Source: Synechococcales cyanobacterium GL140_1_metabat_312
Lineage (GTDB): Bacteria > Cyanobacteriota > Cyanobacteriia > Leptolyngbyales > Leptolyngbyaceae
Assembly: GCA_025351345.1 (NCBI GenBank)
Contig: JANXWB010000073.1
Location: 17,471 to 81,470 of the forward strand
Direction of reading: 5' to 3'
Length of the DNA stretch: 64,000 nucleotides
The position numbers and the translations under genes are program-made. The notes beneath the pieces are model-generated. The model saw only the letters and a list, made by a program, of their open reading frames with translations, did no database searches and was not told the origin of the DNA. This document shows positions 26,097 through 35,407 of this stretch, one piece after another; position 1 is the stretch's first letter; the number at the start of each line of letters is the position of its first letter.

Positions 26097-27374
26097 TCAA
26101 CTCTCCATTCGTCCCGGACTCAAAACATTCAACGGATCAAACTGCTGCCGAATCGATCGCATCCAAGATTCGCCATTGCCTCGAAATCCCCAAATATCAA
26201 GCTGAGATTTGAGAGTGCTGGGGGCGATTAGAATACTTAAAAAACCACCATTCAATTCACAAATCGATCGGATTTTTTGCACTATATCACTCGCTACATC
26301 AGCCTTAAGCTGCAATTGCCCTAGCCCACCACTGACATGAAAACGAGCGATCGCATCTGGGACCATCGCCTGAACTTGAAGTAATGTCGAAACGGTTTGA
26401 TTCGATCGGACCGCCCACTTACAAACTACATTCCCCTTCACTCCAGACTGACTAAAGGAATGAGAAACCTGATTCCAAAGTAATTGATCAATGGCTTGAA
26501 TATCAGTATGAAGAAACAATGATTTGCCTAGTTCCAAGACCCGATCGCATTGCTCTTGAACACTTTCCGTTAATCCTTGAAATTGAATCAACAATCCCAT
26601 ATTTGAACCTAACTCCAACACTTTCATTGTGCCAAGAGATAGTAAATCCATGGCCGACGGTGTAAGCCCCGAATTCAAAATTCCCTGAATGGCCCGTTGC
26701 AATATCTCCGGATCACCCGCCAATAAAATAGTTTGGGACGCTTCTTGATTTGGGTAGAGCCGCACCGTGATTTGAGTCAGAATTCCGAGGGTTCCATAGG
26801 ATCCGGTCAACAGCTTCATCAGGTCATAGCCCGCGACATTTTTTACAACCCGCCCGCCCGCCTTGACAACTTTTCCATCCGATCGGACAAACTCAACCCC
26901 TAACACCATATCCCGAACGCTATTGTACCGATGCCGCAGCGCACCCGAGTCCCCCGTTGCCACAATGCCCCCTAGGGTTCCAGACGGACAACTCGGATCG
27001 ATCGCCCAAAATTGACCTGATTGTTGCAAGATAGACTGTAATGTCTCGAATTTAATCCCCGCTTGGGCCGTCACCGTCAGGTCTCCGATCGCATGATCAA
27101 CGATTTTATTTAGATGTTCAGTGGAGATAAACACCGCAGGCTGAGTCACAGGAGCACCCCAAGCGAGTTTGCTACCGCTCCCCATCGGGACCATTGCAAT
27201 TCGATCGTGATGAAGCTTGGTCACAACCGCACTAAGCTGCTCTACCGTATGAGGGGTCACGATTCCAACGGGCAACAGATTAGGCTGTAATGCTTGTTGT
27301 AAGAGATCGGCCATCGCGGGCGGCAGGGCATCCCAGGGCGTCACGGGCACCATTTCTGATAACGCCTGAATCAT
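26097..27374 (-). CDS. glcE: Glycolate oxidase FAD-binding subunit GlcE
   Basis: A 425-residue FAD_binding_4 protein. The flavin-binding section has GSGSKLAWGAPV, DLTVTAQAGIKFETLQ, DPSCPSGTLGGIVATGDSG and GGRVVKNVAGYDLMKLLTGS. GlcE is part of the glycolate dehydrogenase, acting in photorespiration. The partners glcD and glcF are not in the window. The C-terminal half is FAD-linked oxidase-like, ending FDPLNVLSPGRM. Confidence 0.9.
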   Translation of the reverse strand: MIQALSEMVPVTPWDALPPAMADLLQQALQPNLLPVGIVTPHTVEQLSAVVTKLHHDRIAMVPMGSGSKLAWGAPVTQPAVFISTEHLNKIVDHAIGDLTVTAQAGIKFETLQSILQQSGQFWAIDPSCPSGTLGGIVATGDSGALRHRYNSVRDMVLGVEFVRSDGKVVKAGGRVVKNVAGYDLMKLLTGSYGTLGILTQITVRLYPNQEASQTILLAGDPEILQRAIQGILNSGLTPSAMDLLSLGTMKVLELGSNMGLLIQFQGLTESVQEQCDRVLELGKSLFLHTDIQAIDQLLWNQVSHSFSQSGVKGNVVCKWAVRSNQTVSTLLQVQAMVPDAIARFHVSGGLGQLQLKADVASDIVQKIRSICELNGGFLSILIAPSTLKSQLDIWGFRGNGESWMRSIRQQFDPLNVLSPGRMES

Positions 27375-27411
27375 TGGGCCTCACACTCTAAATCTAATTT
27401 AAACGCACTGA

Positions 27412-27561
27412 CTTAATTACTTTACAGGGTGCCTGCTGTCTAATGTACTAAAACATGCGTTTCCAGACAGAGAAAGCATTGTAGAAGTAAATATTTTTTC
27501 AACTAAAGAAAATTATTATGTACCCAACGTCCAAGATAATGGAATTGGTCTTGCAACACCT
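27412..27561 (+). pseudogene. Remnant of a histidine-kinase ATPase domain
   Basis: Between stop and stop the plus frame contains LLSNVLKHAFPDRESIVEVN and, 14 residues later, VQDNGIGL. This is the N-box and G1-box pair of a histidine-kinase ATPase domain, of the type following HisKA_2. There is no start codon, no upstream dimerisation domain and no G2 box, and the sequence fades after DNGIGL. The frame is the same as that of the kinase gene starting at 27739, with no stop between them. Confidence 0.65.
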
Positions 27562-27738
27562 GTAAATAGTCAATCCGCATTCACCCTTGGGACTTCAGTT
27601 AGTCTGCCCCACAACAGATGCTGGGAGAGATGCCGGGAGAAATTGTTTGCACCACATTCGTCTGGGGTTGGACCTCGGTTCAGCCTGATATTTTCCGATC
27701 GTTCGTTAACCAACTTTTCATCATTAATCAATGGAACC

Positions 27739-28890
27739 ATGACGAACTCGACTAAAATACCTTCTAAAATTTTAATTGTTGAAGATGAAAACGTTGTTGC
27801 TCTATATATCAAAGCAAGTTTGCTGGAAGCGGGTTACGGGTTTGTGGCGATCGTGGGATCGGGCGAGGAGGCCATAGAATCTACTGCAATCTACCAACCC
27901 GATTTAGTTTTGATGGACATTCGGCTGGGGGGATCGATCGATGGCATTGAGACCGCGCGTCAAATTGGAGAGCAGTCTAATGTGCCGATTATATTTTTAA
28001 CAGCCCATATCGATCGAGATACGTTAAATCGAGCCAAAGCGACTGATCCGTTTGGCTATTTAGTTAAGCCTTTTGATAATCAAAATTTAATTATTACAAT
28101 CGAGATTGCCTTAGCCCGGTTTAATGCAGAAGAGGCGATTCGAGAATCATTGCGTCAACAGAAGATTTTTAATGAACTCCGATCGCGCTTTGTGGCGGTG
28201 ATCTCCCATGAATTACGTAATCCCTTAAGCTCTATTTTGTTCTCCAGCGAATTGCTTCAGCGCTGTGGGGACAGTGTATCGCCCGATCGGCGAGATCTCT
28301 ATTTCCAACGAATCCATGGTGCAGTCCAGCGGATGAATCAACTTTTGAATGATGTATTAATTATTGGAGAAACAGAGGCGGGTAAGTTGGAATGCAATCC
28401 AATGCCGCTGAATTTAGAATTATTTTGTCAAGAATTGATATTTGAGATTCAACCAGAGAAAAAGCCCAATTGTGTGATTAATTTTATCTATGATCTGACC
28501 GCAGGTTTGCCAGTAGATTTCGAGATACGGCTCGATCGTAAGCTGTTAACCCATATTTTAGGCAATATCCTATCCAATGCGGTGAAGTATTCGCTCAACA
28601 GTAGAAATGTTCGATTTACGGTTCAGGTGATGGCACAGGAGATCTACTTTGAAGTTGAAGATCACGGCATTGGGATTCCTGAAGCGGACCTACCGTCATT
28701 GTTTAATGATTTCTATCGAGCGTCTAATGTAAAAGCAATCTCCGGGACAGGGCTAGGATTGTCTATTGTTAAGCAGTATGTGGAGCTACACGGCGGCACG
28801 ATCGTAGTTCAAAGCATTGAAAACTACGGGAGTACATTTAAAGTGGTGCTGCCCATTACGGTTGAGAATATAAGTTCTCATACCAGTTAA
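27739..28890 (+). CDS. Response-regulator/histidine-kinase hybrid
   Basis: About 383 residues from the ATG at 27739. An N-terminal receiver domain (KILIVEDENVVALYI; phosphoacceptor Asp in PDLVLMDIRLGG; conserved Lys in GYLVKPF) is followed by HisKA with FVAVISHELRNPLSSILFSS and a HATPase_c with NAVKYSLN, VEDHGIGIP and GTGLGLSIV. There is no membrane segment, so it is soluble. An open frame extends upstream to 27643 and into the remnant at 27412, but ATG 27739 begins just before the receiver. Signal and target are unknown. Confidence 0.9.
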   Translation: MTNSTKIPSKILIVEDENVVALYIKASLLEAGYGFVAIVGSGEEAIESTAIYQPDLVLMDIRLGGSIDGIETARQIGEQSNVPIIFLTAHIDRDTLNRAKATDPFGYLVKPFDNQNLIITIEIALARFNAEEAIRESLRQQKIFNELRSRFVAVISHELRNPLSSILFSSELLQRCGDSVSPDRRDLYFQRIHGAVQRMNQLLNDVLIIGETEAGKLECNPMPLNLELFCQELIFEIQPEKKPNCVINFIYDLTAGLPVDFEIRLDRKLLTHILGNILSNAVKYSLNSRNVRFTVQVMAQEIYFEVEDHGIGIPEADLPSLFNDFYRASNVKAISGTGLGLSIVKQYVELHGGTIVVQSIENYGSTFKVVLPITVENISSHTS

Positions 28891-28898
28891 CTATCCCG

Positions 28899-29210
28899 TT
28901 GATTAGTCCACTGGTTTGTACTTCCACAACAAAACCGCCAACGATCGCAGCTCATGATGGTCTACTAAACTATTTTTATCAAGAATTACGCAATCCACTT
29001 TCGACCTTGAATCTAATTTCATACTGGTTACAACAAGGAAGTCCAGAAGCGATGACAGAACTTTCCAGCCAACAAGAGTATGCCCGTAAAGTCTCTGTGG
29101 TTCAGCACTTTTACAAAATGCGGGGTCAGATTAGCCCTGAAGTGATCAAATTATTGCAGGCTTGCCAACTCGATCGGCTAGCATCAGTGAGCGAAAGCAT
29201 TGCTCGTTAA
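28899..29210 (+). CDS. Short ORF with a HisKA-like segment lacking the phospho-histidine
   Basis: 103 residues from a TTG at 28899; no in-frame ATG occurs before residue 51. Residues about 25-50 read NYFYQELRNPLSTLNLISYW, close to the SHELRNPLSSILF of the adjacent kinase, but Gln replaces the phosphorylated His. There is no ATPase domain. It could be a degenerate kinase fragment or a small dimerisation-domain protein. It begins 8 bases after the kinase stop. Confidence 0.5.
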   Translation: MISPLVCTSTTKPPTIAAHDGLLNYFYQELRNPLSTLNLISYWLQQGSPEAMTELSSQQEYARKVSVVQHFYKMRGQISPEVIKLLQACQLDRLASVSESIAR

Positions 29211-29406
29211 GATAGATCACACTAAAATTTGTTAAACCCAAGCATCCAATTAACTAAACCCCGCGTCTCCTGAGAATCGCCGTTACGATCGTCATCCTCC
29301 AAAGCTATGTAGGGTCGCGTAAACGGTCAACCTCCAGAGATCAGGCGATAGAGTGGATCCGGTCAAGTGGTGCTAATCAACCTTAAAAAAGCCCACTCAG
29401 GAAAAG

Positions 29407-29925
29407 CTAATCTCCGTAGCGGCTTCGATGAATGAGCTGGGATGGGCTAATGTCGGAAACCAAGTCTCGGAAAGCTCGACGTTCAGCTTCATCGGCATCC
29501 CGATCGACTGGAATCGAGGCATCGGCAACCACTTCTTCCATGACCCAAATAGGGCAATTCGATCGCAATGCTAGGGCAATAGCATCACTGGGTCTAGCAT
29601 CAATTTCTCGAATTTGGTCGCCTTGACGCACAATTAAGAGCGCATAAAAAGTATTGTCTTTAAGGGAATGGATAATCACTTTTTCTAGCACCATGCTCCA
29701 TGCGTCAAGCATGTTAACCAATAGGTCATGGGTATTAGGTCGGGGCGAAACAAGCTGTTGTAGGACGCTCCCGATCGCTTTTGCTTGGTCTTCGCCAATA
29801 TAAATCGGTAGGGCACGCCGCCCGGTGGAGTCTTTAAGCAGAACGATCGGACTGCGAGTCGCCGAGTCCATTGCAATTCCCGTAACACGCATCTCAATCA
29901 TGGAGGTTGCCTGAAGAATACTCAT
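29407..29925 (-). CDS. Bifunctional nuclease family protein (DUF151)
   Basis: About 172 residues from the ATG at 29925 (a TTG at 29931 is possible; MIEMRV at 29901 is another). The conserved core has PIVLLKDSTGRRALPIYIG, VIIHSLKDNTFYALLIV and IDARPSDAIALALR. Members are called BFN and have been linked to DNase or RNase activity in plants, but the bacterial role is uncertain. A hairpin lies just upstream. Confidence 0.87.
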   Translation of the reverse strand: MSILQATSMIEMRVTGIAMDSATRSPIVLLKDSTGRRALPIYIGEDQAKAIGSVLQQLVSPRPNTHDLLVNMLDAWSMVLEKVIIHSLKDNTFYALLIVRQGDQIREIDARPSDAIALALRSNCPIWVMEEVVADASIPVDRDADEAERRAFRDLVSDISPSQLIHRSRYGD

Positions 29926-29940
29926 TGCCAACTAAGGGCA

Positions 29941-29963
29941 TCTAACAAAGAGAATTTGTTAGA
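29941..29963. promoter_or_regulatory. Perfect hairpin upstream of the DUF151 gene
   Basis: TCTAACAAA (29941-29949) and TTTGTTAGA (29955-29963) form a perfect 9-bp inverted repeat with a 5-nt loop, 16 bases before the ATG at 29925. It could be an operator or a 5'-UTR hairpin. The rest of 29964-30208 shows no gene. Confidence 0.45.
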
Positions 29964-30208
29964 AGAACATATCGAATGACCTGTATCTGTATTGTCAGGG
30001 AGCTATTTGAAATATGCAACCGACCTCAGTAAGATTGCTGACTAGTTTCAGCGATTCAGTGTGAATAGAATGACAAGAATAAGAATACTCCCTGATGTCA
30101 ATTCTGAGGGGAGTTTAGTGGGGCCAACTTCAGAACCGCGAGGACGCGATAGAGTAATGGGATTGTCGGATGATTGATCGCATAATTACGATTTTGGGAG
30201 AAGGCGGG

Positions 30209-30874
30209 ATGTTTACGGGATTAGTGGAGGCGATCGGGACGTTGCAGGTATTGGATTCGGAGCATGTGGAAATTGGCGGACTGCCTAGCCATAGTCCTGT
30301 GCTGAAGGGGTTGGAAATTGGGGATAGTGTGGCGGTGGATGGGGTGTGTTTGACGGTGGAGAAGATTTACTCGATGGGGTTTGTGGCGGGCATTTCACCG
30401 GAGACCTTGAATCTGACGACGTTGGGATATGCGCGAGGCGGCATGGTGAATTTGGAAACGTCGCTGCGGGTGGGAGGTAAGTTAGGCGGGCATTTTGTCA
30501 CCGGGCATGTGGACGGATGGGGGGAGCTGGAGTCGGCGGTCGAGTCAGCAACGTCTTGGGAGATGACCTTTCGGACGGAGGATCCAAATGTGTCAAACTA
30601 TGTTCTGCGTAAGGGAAGCGTGGCGATTAATGGGATTAGTTTGACGATCGCGGACTGTAATGGGGCGGGGAGTTGGTTTAAGGTTGCGGTGATTCCCCAT
30701 ACCTATGAAATGACGAATTTGAGCCACCTTCAGCCCGGTTCTAGGGTCAATTTAGAGGGTGATATTTTAGGGAAGTACGTGGAGAAGTTTTTACTTTCAC
30801 CGAAGTCGTCAGGGTCTCCAGGGATTGCTTCAGGGATTACGAGCGATTTTTTGATGGAGCATGGTTATGGTTAG
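30209..30874 (+). CDS. ribE: Riboflavin synthase alpha subunit
   Basis: Riboflavin synthase makes riboflavin from two lumazines. It has two similar halves: MFTGLVEAIGTL at the start and GHFVTGHVDGWGELE, with the second half at about 100-200 (NYVLRKGSVAINGISLTIAD). The ATG at 30209 is preferred over 30170 because the family begins MFTG and GGAGAAGG precedes it. No FMN riboswitch is seen. Its stop overlaps that of menH. Confidence 0.94.
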   Translation: MFTGLVEAIGTLQVLDSEHVEIGGLPSHSPVLKGLEIGDSVAVDGVCLTVEKIYSMGFVAGISPETLNLTTLGYARGGMVNLETSLRVGGKLGGHFVTGHVDGWGELESAVESATSWEMTFRTEDPNVSNYVLRKGSVAINGISLTIADCNGAGSWFKVAVIPHTYEMTNLSHLQPGSRVNLEGDILGKYVEKFLLSPKSSGSPGIASGITSDFLMEHGYG

Positions 30875-31683
30875 GGGCTAGATGGATTATTCAGGATGAT
30901 TTTGACGATCGCATTCGGGGCTTCAACGTGGAGATTGTGGCCGATGTTAGGGATTTGGTGAAGTTGGGCTGTTGGACAGAGCTGCTGAATTTTTTGGTTG
31001 ATGGCGCAAAATTTTGGATCTGCGGTGCCAACGATGAGATGAAGGGGAATCTTAGCCTGCGGAAGTTCGGGCCACAATGAGGGTTGGAATCCGGTACCCA
31101 TGTTCAGGAGCGATCGGGCCAGTTCCTTGGGATCGTTTTGATGGCGACGATCGAGAAGGTTAGGGAAAATCGGATGAGTTTGAAGGCTTTTGAACAGGTC
31201 AGCTTCGTACCATGTATTGAGAAATTTCGGGAAGTCAGCTTGGATCGATTGCGCGAGTCTTTTATCCTGCTCACGACGATCGGATTGTTCGGTAGCTGTG
31301 GCGAGTCCGGGAGACGTGGACTCAAGGAAGGCAGAGGAAAAACGATCGGGCCAACGGAGTGCTAAATACAAGGCCAATCGTCCGCCCATGGAATACCCGT
31401 AAAGAATTGGGCGATCGATGTTGCAAAGATCGAGCGTATGCAGCATTGCTTCGGCGGCTCCCTGCAAAGTATAGGCGCGATCGGGAAGCCCTAAGCTTTT
31501 GCCATGGCCGGGAAGATCCAGTAAAAGACAGTTATGGGGTTTGAGTTTGGATTGGTTGAGTTCGGTCGCAAGATGAATAAAATCGCAGTGACTGCCAAGA
31601 AATCCATGCAAAAAAACTAGGGTTGGGCGATCGTTTCCCAACCCCATCGCGATCGTTTTACTGAATAGCGCACCCGATAACAC
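30871..31683 (-). CDS. menH: SHCHC synthase MenH (alpha/beta hydrolase)
   Basis: A 270-residue alpha/beta hydrolase that forms SHCHC in menaquinone and phylloquinone synthesis. TLVFLHGFLGSHCDF gives the oxyanion region, YGYSMGGRLALYLAL the nucleophile Ser, LESTSPGL the MenH-typical segment, and IPNIGHNLHVEAP the catalytic His. It begins with GTG at 31683, one base from the GH57 gene stop. MenH needs context to tell from other hydrolases, but the pattern fits well. Confidence 0.83.
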   Translation of the reverse strand: MLSGALFSKTIAMGLGNDRPTLVFLHGFLGSHCDFIHLATELNQSKLKPHNCLLLDLPGHGKSLGLPDRAYTLQGAAEAMLHTLDLCNIDRPILYGYSMGGRLALYLALRWPDRFSSAFLESTSPGLATATEQSDRREQDKRLAQSIQADFPKFLNTWYEADLFKSLQTHPIFPNLLDRRHQNDPKELARSLLNMGTGFQPSLWPELPQAKIPLHLIVGTADPKFCAINQKIQQLCPTAQLHQIPNIGHNLHVEAPNAIVKIILNNPSSP

Positions 31684-31684
31684 C

Positions 31685-33895
31685 TTATGGAATCGTCACC
31701 GGAATCAACGCATTTTCAGGGAAATACTGTCGATAACGGCCACCATCAGACAAAACGGCCACCACTCGAAGCTGGGAATCCGGTTCCATCTGTAAATCTG
31801 CCCAAGGAATGCTCACCTCCAAGCAAGTGTCTAATGCGACAGACGATCGGCTTGCCCGAGAATGCCAACGCCAATGTTCTCCGGCTTCTTGGAACCAGAC
31901 CGTTTTAGTTAGCAAATTAATGCCGAGGTGATGACGGAAGTGGTAGTTCAACGGTGCTTCGTCCGGTAGATCTACCAACGGCAATGGACTGTTAAAGGTC
32001 GAGTGATTTTCGTAATACCAAAGCAAATTAAGCTCTGGCGGACAATCTACACCGGGTTTAATTCCGGTTTGGAAGTCTAGACGAAGGTAGAGATTTTGGT
32101 GATCATAGCCATACCAAAGCCGTTGTACTGCGCTACTTTGATGCATAGTGCCGCGTGCGCCACCCACTTCAAAACGTCCGGCCCGATCCCAGTCTTGTTC
32201 ATCGCCGCGCCCGTCAATTATTGGGTGAATAAAGCCTTCGGGAGCGCGATCGCCCTTAGCTGCATGGATTTCGACCGGACGGCGAATTTCATCGGGAACA
32301 GGTTCGTCCAGTAACTGGTACACAGCAATTAAATGTTCACGGAAAAGTTGGTCAAAAATTGCATCATGATTACAGGAATGGCCTTCACCAAACCACCAGA
32401 ACCAATCAGACCCTTCTGCTGCATCCATCGCCTCCCAGACTTCAGGATTGGATTCTTCTGTGGCTTCGGGGTGACGAGCTAAGGTATCACGGGCAGCAGT
32501 CAGCATGTCCCAAGCGCGATTTTTTGCAGGGTCGCCGATCCAAGTGGTGAAACTGCCATCGACCCAAGATCCGCTGTGGAGTTTCTCACAGGGAATTTCT
32601 GCCGTAACAGGGAATTCATCTAGATATTCGGAAACGGTGACAAGTTTGATGTGGGGTGCATCGTTAAGAATTCCATAGAGGGTCGTCAGGAATGGGATTC
32701 CGTCTTGGGGATAGAATTCCCAGCAGTTTTCGCCATCTAGGGCGATCGTAACCAAATGTGGCTCGTCGGAGTTTTGGAGTTTGCGGGCGATCGCTTCTAA
32801 GTGACCAACTAGATCCGTCGCTGCTTTTTGGGCATCCATACCGCTGTAGGTGAATCCGATTAGGTCAGACAGACGGTGATCTCGGAATACGATCGCCAGG
32901 TCGCCGTTTTCGGTCGCAAGACGGTAGGGACGATAGAGCATGTCGGGATCTTGGACGGTACCGCGTTCGTCCCTGTGAAAGAAGTGCTTGAGGGTCCAAC
33001 CGAGAACAGCTTCATCGGAACAAATCCAGCGAATTCCTTCCTTAGCAATGTAGGGCAGGACTTCCGGGCTAACGGATTGCTCCGAGGGCCAGAGTCCGCG
33101 TAAGGGCGTGCCAAAGCGATCTTCATACATTTCGCGGGCTTTACGGAGGTGACGGCTAATGTCGTCTGGGTACCGGAAACGTTGGTTAGGGAGGCCCATT
33201 TGAGGGACTGCAACGCGACCAGAATCGGTATCCGCCAAGAGTGGCATGATCGGGTGCGTGTAGGGCGTAGTGGTGACTTCGAGTTGCCCACTTTCCTGCA
33301 TAGCCCGGTGTTTCGGGATGATTTGGCTGAGAATTTCCCGGTGTTTGGCGATAATACGTTGCCGATCGCTTAGGGTAAAATCTTCCCCTTTATCAAGCCA
33401 AGCGCGAATTTCGGGGTCATCCCAGAACAGTGGGTCAATCCAAGCGAGGTTGTGCCAAGTGAGCAAATCACCGTAATCGCGATCGACCCAATTTTCAAAA
33501 CACCAGCGACGACCATTGGTTTGGCGTTGGTTGTAGAGTTCGCTGTAGCGGGGATGAGGGTCAATCATCGTGCGGTGATGGGCATCAAAGAAATACTCGA
33601 TGATGAACTCTTTGGTTTCAGGAAGCAGTTGATCGATCGGCGTAACCGTTGCTTTGAGATAGGGATCTAGGGCTTTACCGTCCGCGTAATCCTCGATTTG
33701 CATCATCAGCGATGGCACGAGGTTTACGGTTTGGTGAAGATTTGGATATTTTTCGAGAAGAAGAATTAGATCCAAATAATCTTTTGTGCCATGCAATCTG
33801 ACCCACGGCAAGCGATATTCACCGTCAGCCACACGACTTTTGTAGAGGGGTTGGTGTTGGTGCCAGATGAATGCAACGTGGAGGGGATGAGTCAT
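31685..33895 (-). CDS. Glycoside hydrolase family 57
   Basis: A 736-residue GH57 protein. The N-terminal HVAFIWHQHQPLYKS holds the HQHQP signature, and the GLWPSEQSVSPEVLPYIAKEG and SDLIGFTYSGMDAQ segments belong to the catalytic (beta/alpha)7 barrel. A C-terminal extension (about 565-736) probably is an additional beta-rich domain. GH57 enzymes act on alpha-glucans; amylopullulanase and branching activities exist, so specificity is not assigned. It may process glycogen. Confidence 0.9.
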   Translation of the reverse strand: MTHPLHVAFIWHQHQPLYKSRVADGEYRLPWVRLHGTKDYLDLILLLEKYPNLHQTVNLVPSLMMQIEDYADGKALDPYLKATVTPIDQLLPETKEFIIEYFFDAHHRTMIDPHPRYSELYNQRQTNGRRWCFENWVDRDYGDLLTWHNLAWIDPLFWDDPEIRAWLDKGEDFTLSDRQRIIAKHREILSQIIPKHRAMQESGQLEVTTTPYTHPIMPLLADTDSGRVAVPQMGLPNQRFRYPDDISRHLRKAREMYEDRFGTPLRGLWPSEQSVSPEVLPYIAKEGIRWICSDEAVLGWTLKHFFHRDERGTVQDPDMLYRPYRLATENGDLAIVFRDHRLSDLIGFTYSGMDAQKAATDLVGHLEAIARKLQNSDEPHLVTIALDGENCWEFYPQDGIPFLTTLYGILNDAPHIKLVTVSEYLDEFPVTAEIPCEKLHSGSWVDGSFTTWIGDPAKNRAWDMLTAARDTLARHPEATEESNPEVWEAMDAAEGSDWFWWFGEGHSCNHDAIFDQLFREHLIAVYQLLDEPVPDEIRRPVEIHAAKGDRAPEGFIHPIIDGRGDEQDWDRAGRFEVGGARGTMHQSSAVQRLWYGYDHQNLYLRLDFQTGIKPGVDCPPELNLLWYYENHSTFNSPLPLVDLPDEAPLNYHFRHHLGINLLTKTVWFQEAGEHWRWHSRASRSSVALDTCLEVSIPWADLQMEPDSQLRVVAVLSDGGRYRQYFPENALIPVTIP

Positions 33896-34090
33896 GGATT
33901 AAAAATAATGAGTGGATAATTGGAGTTGTGCTTTTGAGTATTATGGGAAATTTTAAGGCCCGAGTGGTGAATTCTTAAGGGTGAATTTGGGATTGAAGAG
34001 GCGATCGCTCGGGGATCGCACAGAAAATTTAAAGAAGTCAGATAATCCAGAGGTTTAGCCTGATCGTTGAACTGATCGGATTTAATCGGA

Positions 34091-34765
34091 TTACACTCGA
34101 AACAGCCGCCGACCACTCTGAACCACCAACGGCACCGCAATAACTATCATCAAACCTGCGATCGCCAACCCCACCGCACAATCTGCCCAAATCCAATGCA
34201 TCACCGCCACCGCGATCGCCGCCACCACAACCCCCAACGAACCCAAAAAATCTCCAACAACGTGTAAAAAAGCGCCCTTGAGATTCAGATCTTGCTGCGA
34301 ACCCGAATGTAAAATTGAAATATTAATGCCATTGACAAATAAACCAACGATCGCGGTCAACAGCATTGGCAGCGCCTCCACCGAATCTTCTGGATCATGC
34401 CAATGCAACACCGCCTCTAACGCAACCCAAGTCGCCGTGCCAATCAATCCCAGACTATTAATAAATGCCGCCCAAGTCTGAGAATCTGGCTGATCATCCG
34501 CTAGAGATAGATTATGAGTTCCAATCCATCCAGACTTCAACGCCGGACGCGCCTTGACTGTCGCCCATAACGCTAACGCCAACGCCGCACTATCCGCAAC
34601 CAAGTGCCCAGCCTCTGCAACCAACGCCACACTATGGCTCTGCCAACCAATCAACGCCTCTATCGTAGCAAACCCTAAAACTAGTGCGATCGCCCACCTA
34701 AGCTGACGTTGTTTTTGTTGAGGTTGAAAGTTGAGGAGGCCAAGCTGTGAGGAAAAATGTTGCAT
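34091..34765 (-). CDS. CDF-family cation transporter
   Basis: A 224-residue membrane protein with about six hydrophobic segments. Helix 2 has VAEAGHLVADSAALALALWA and helix 5 has FLHVVGDFLGSLGV: both carry the HxxxD metal site of CDF (ZitB/CzcD-like) transporters. No C-terminal cytoplasmic domain is present, so it is short for the family. Zinc export is likely but not shown. Confidence 0.82.
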   Translation of the reverse strand: MQHFSSQLGLLNFQPQQKQRQLRWAIALVLGFATIEALIGWQSHSVALVAEAGHLVADSAALALALWATVKARPALKSGWIGTHNLSLADDQPDSQTWAAFINSLGLIGTATWVALEAVLHWHDPEDSVEALPMLLTAIVGLFVNGINISILHSGSQQDLNLKGAFLHVVGDFLGSLGVVVAAIAVAVMHWIWADCAVGLAIAGLMIVIAVPLVVQSGRRLFRV

Positions 34766-34855
34766 CGTAAATCAGGAAAGCGCTAAAAGTCTTTTTCTAC
34801 TAAACCTAGATTTAAACTTAAAAGTTCCCCAACAACGCACCAATTGTTCCAAAAG

Positions 34856-35308
34856 CTACCATTTCTTATACGGGAGAAATTTGCCGTTCATCGTGACCTT
34901 CACCCGATCGCCCTTGGGATCTTCGACCTTTTCAATATCCAAGGTGAAATCGATCGCACTCATAATTCCGTCCCCAAATTTTTCTTGGACTATATCCTTC
35001 ATTGGGAAGCCATACACCTGCATAATCTCGTAAAAGCGATAAATGAAAGGATCTGTCGGCACCACTGGCCCTAAGCCCTTCACCGGATAAGCCACCAACT
35101 CAGACTTGATTTCAGGCGGTAAACCCAAGGCTTCCAATAATTTATCGGCCTGCTCAAAGGAAGCACTCGCCTGCTGATAAAATAACGCCGCCACCCAGAC
35201 TTCGTTTTGACCTAGTAGTGTCCCTAATTGATCAAAACTCAATCCCTTTTCTTTTTTAGCAGATAATAAGACTTCAGTTAATTCAGACAAAATCACGCCC
35301 ATCTCCAA
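34856..35308 (-). CDS. cynS: Cyanate hydratase (cyanase)
   Basis: A 150-residue decameric enzyme that converts cyanate and bicarbonate to ammonia and CO2. It matches CynS in length and in the segments [35 protein letters not shown] and [20 protein letters not shown]. It is complete and of usual length. No clear NtcA box is seen upstream. Confidence 0.95.
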   Translation of the reverse strand: MEMGVILSELTEVLLSAKKEKGLSFDQLGTLLGQNEVWVAALFYQQASASFEQADKLLEALGLPPEIKSELVAYPVKGLGPVVPTDPFIYRFYEIMQVYGFPMKDIVQEKFGDGIMSAIDFTLDIEKVEDPKGDRVKVTMNGKFLPYKKW

Positions 35309-35407
35309 TCACTAGAATTTTATCTAGTTGTAGAACAATAGGCGCGATCGGACCGTTACAACGGCTACAGAAAATTAAGATGAACCCACAGGTCTCTAAA
35401 CAGAAAT

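Noticed and set aside
27643..27738. Upstream extension of the hybrid kinase from TTG 27643
   Set aside because: The 32 extra residues have no domain and lead into the decayed kinase fragment; ATG 27739 lies just before the receiver domain.
29964..30208. FMN riboswitch upstream of ribE
   Set aside because: A GAGGGGAGT stretch was considered, but the conserved RFN-element blocks are absent.
35309..35407. Possible NtcA box upstream of cynS
   Set aside because: GTA-N8-AAC occurs on the minus strand, but the second half is AAC where TAC is needed, and there is no -10 at the usual distance.
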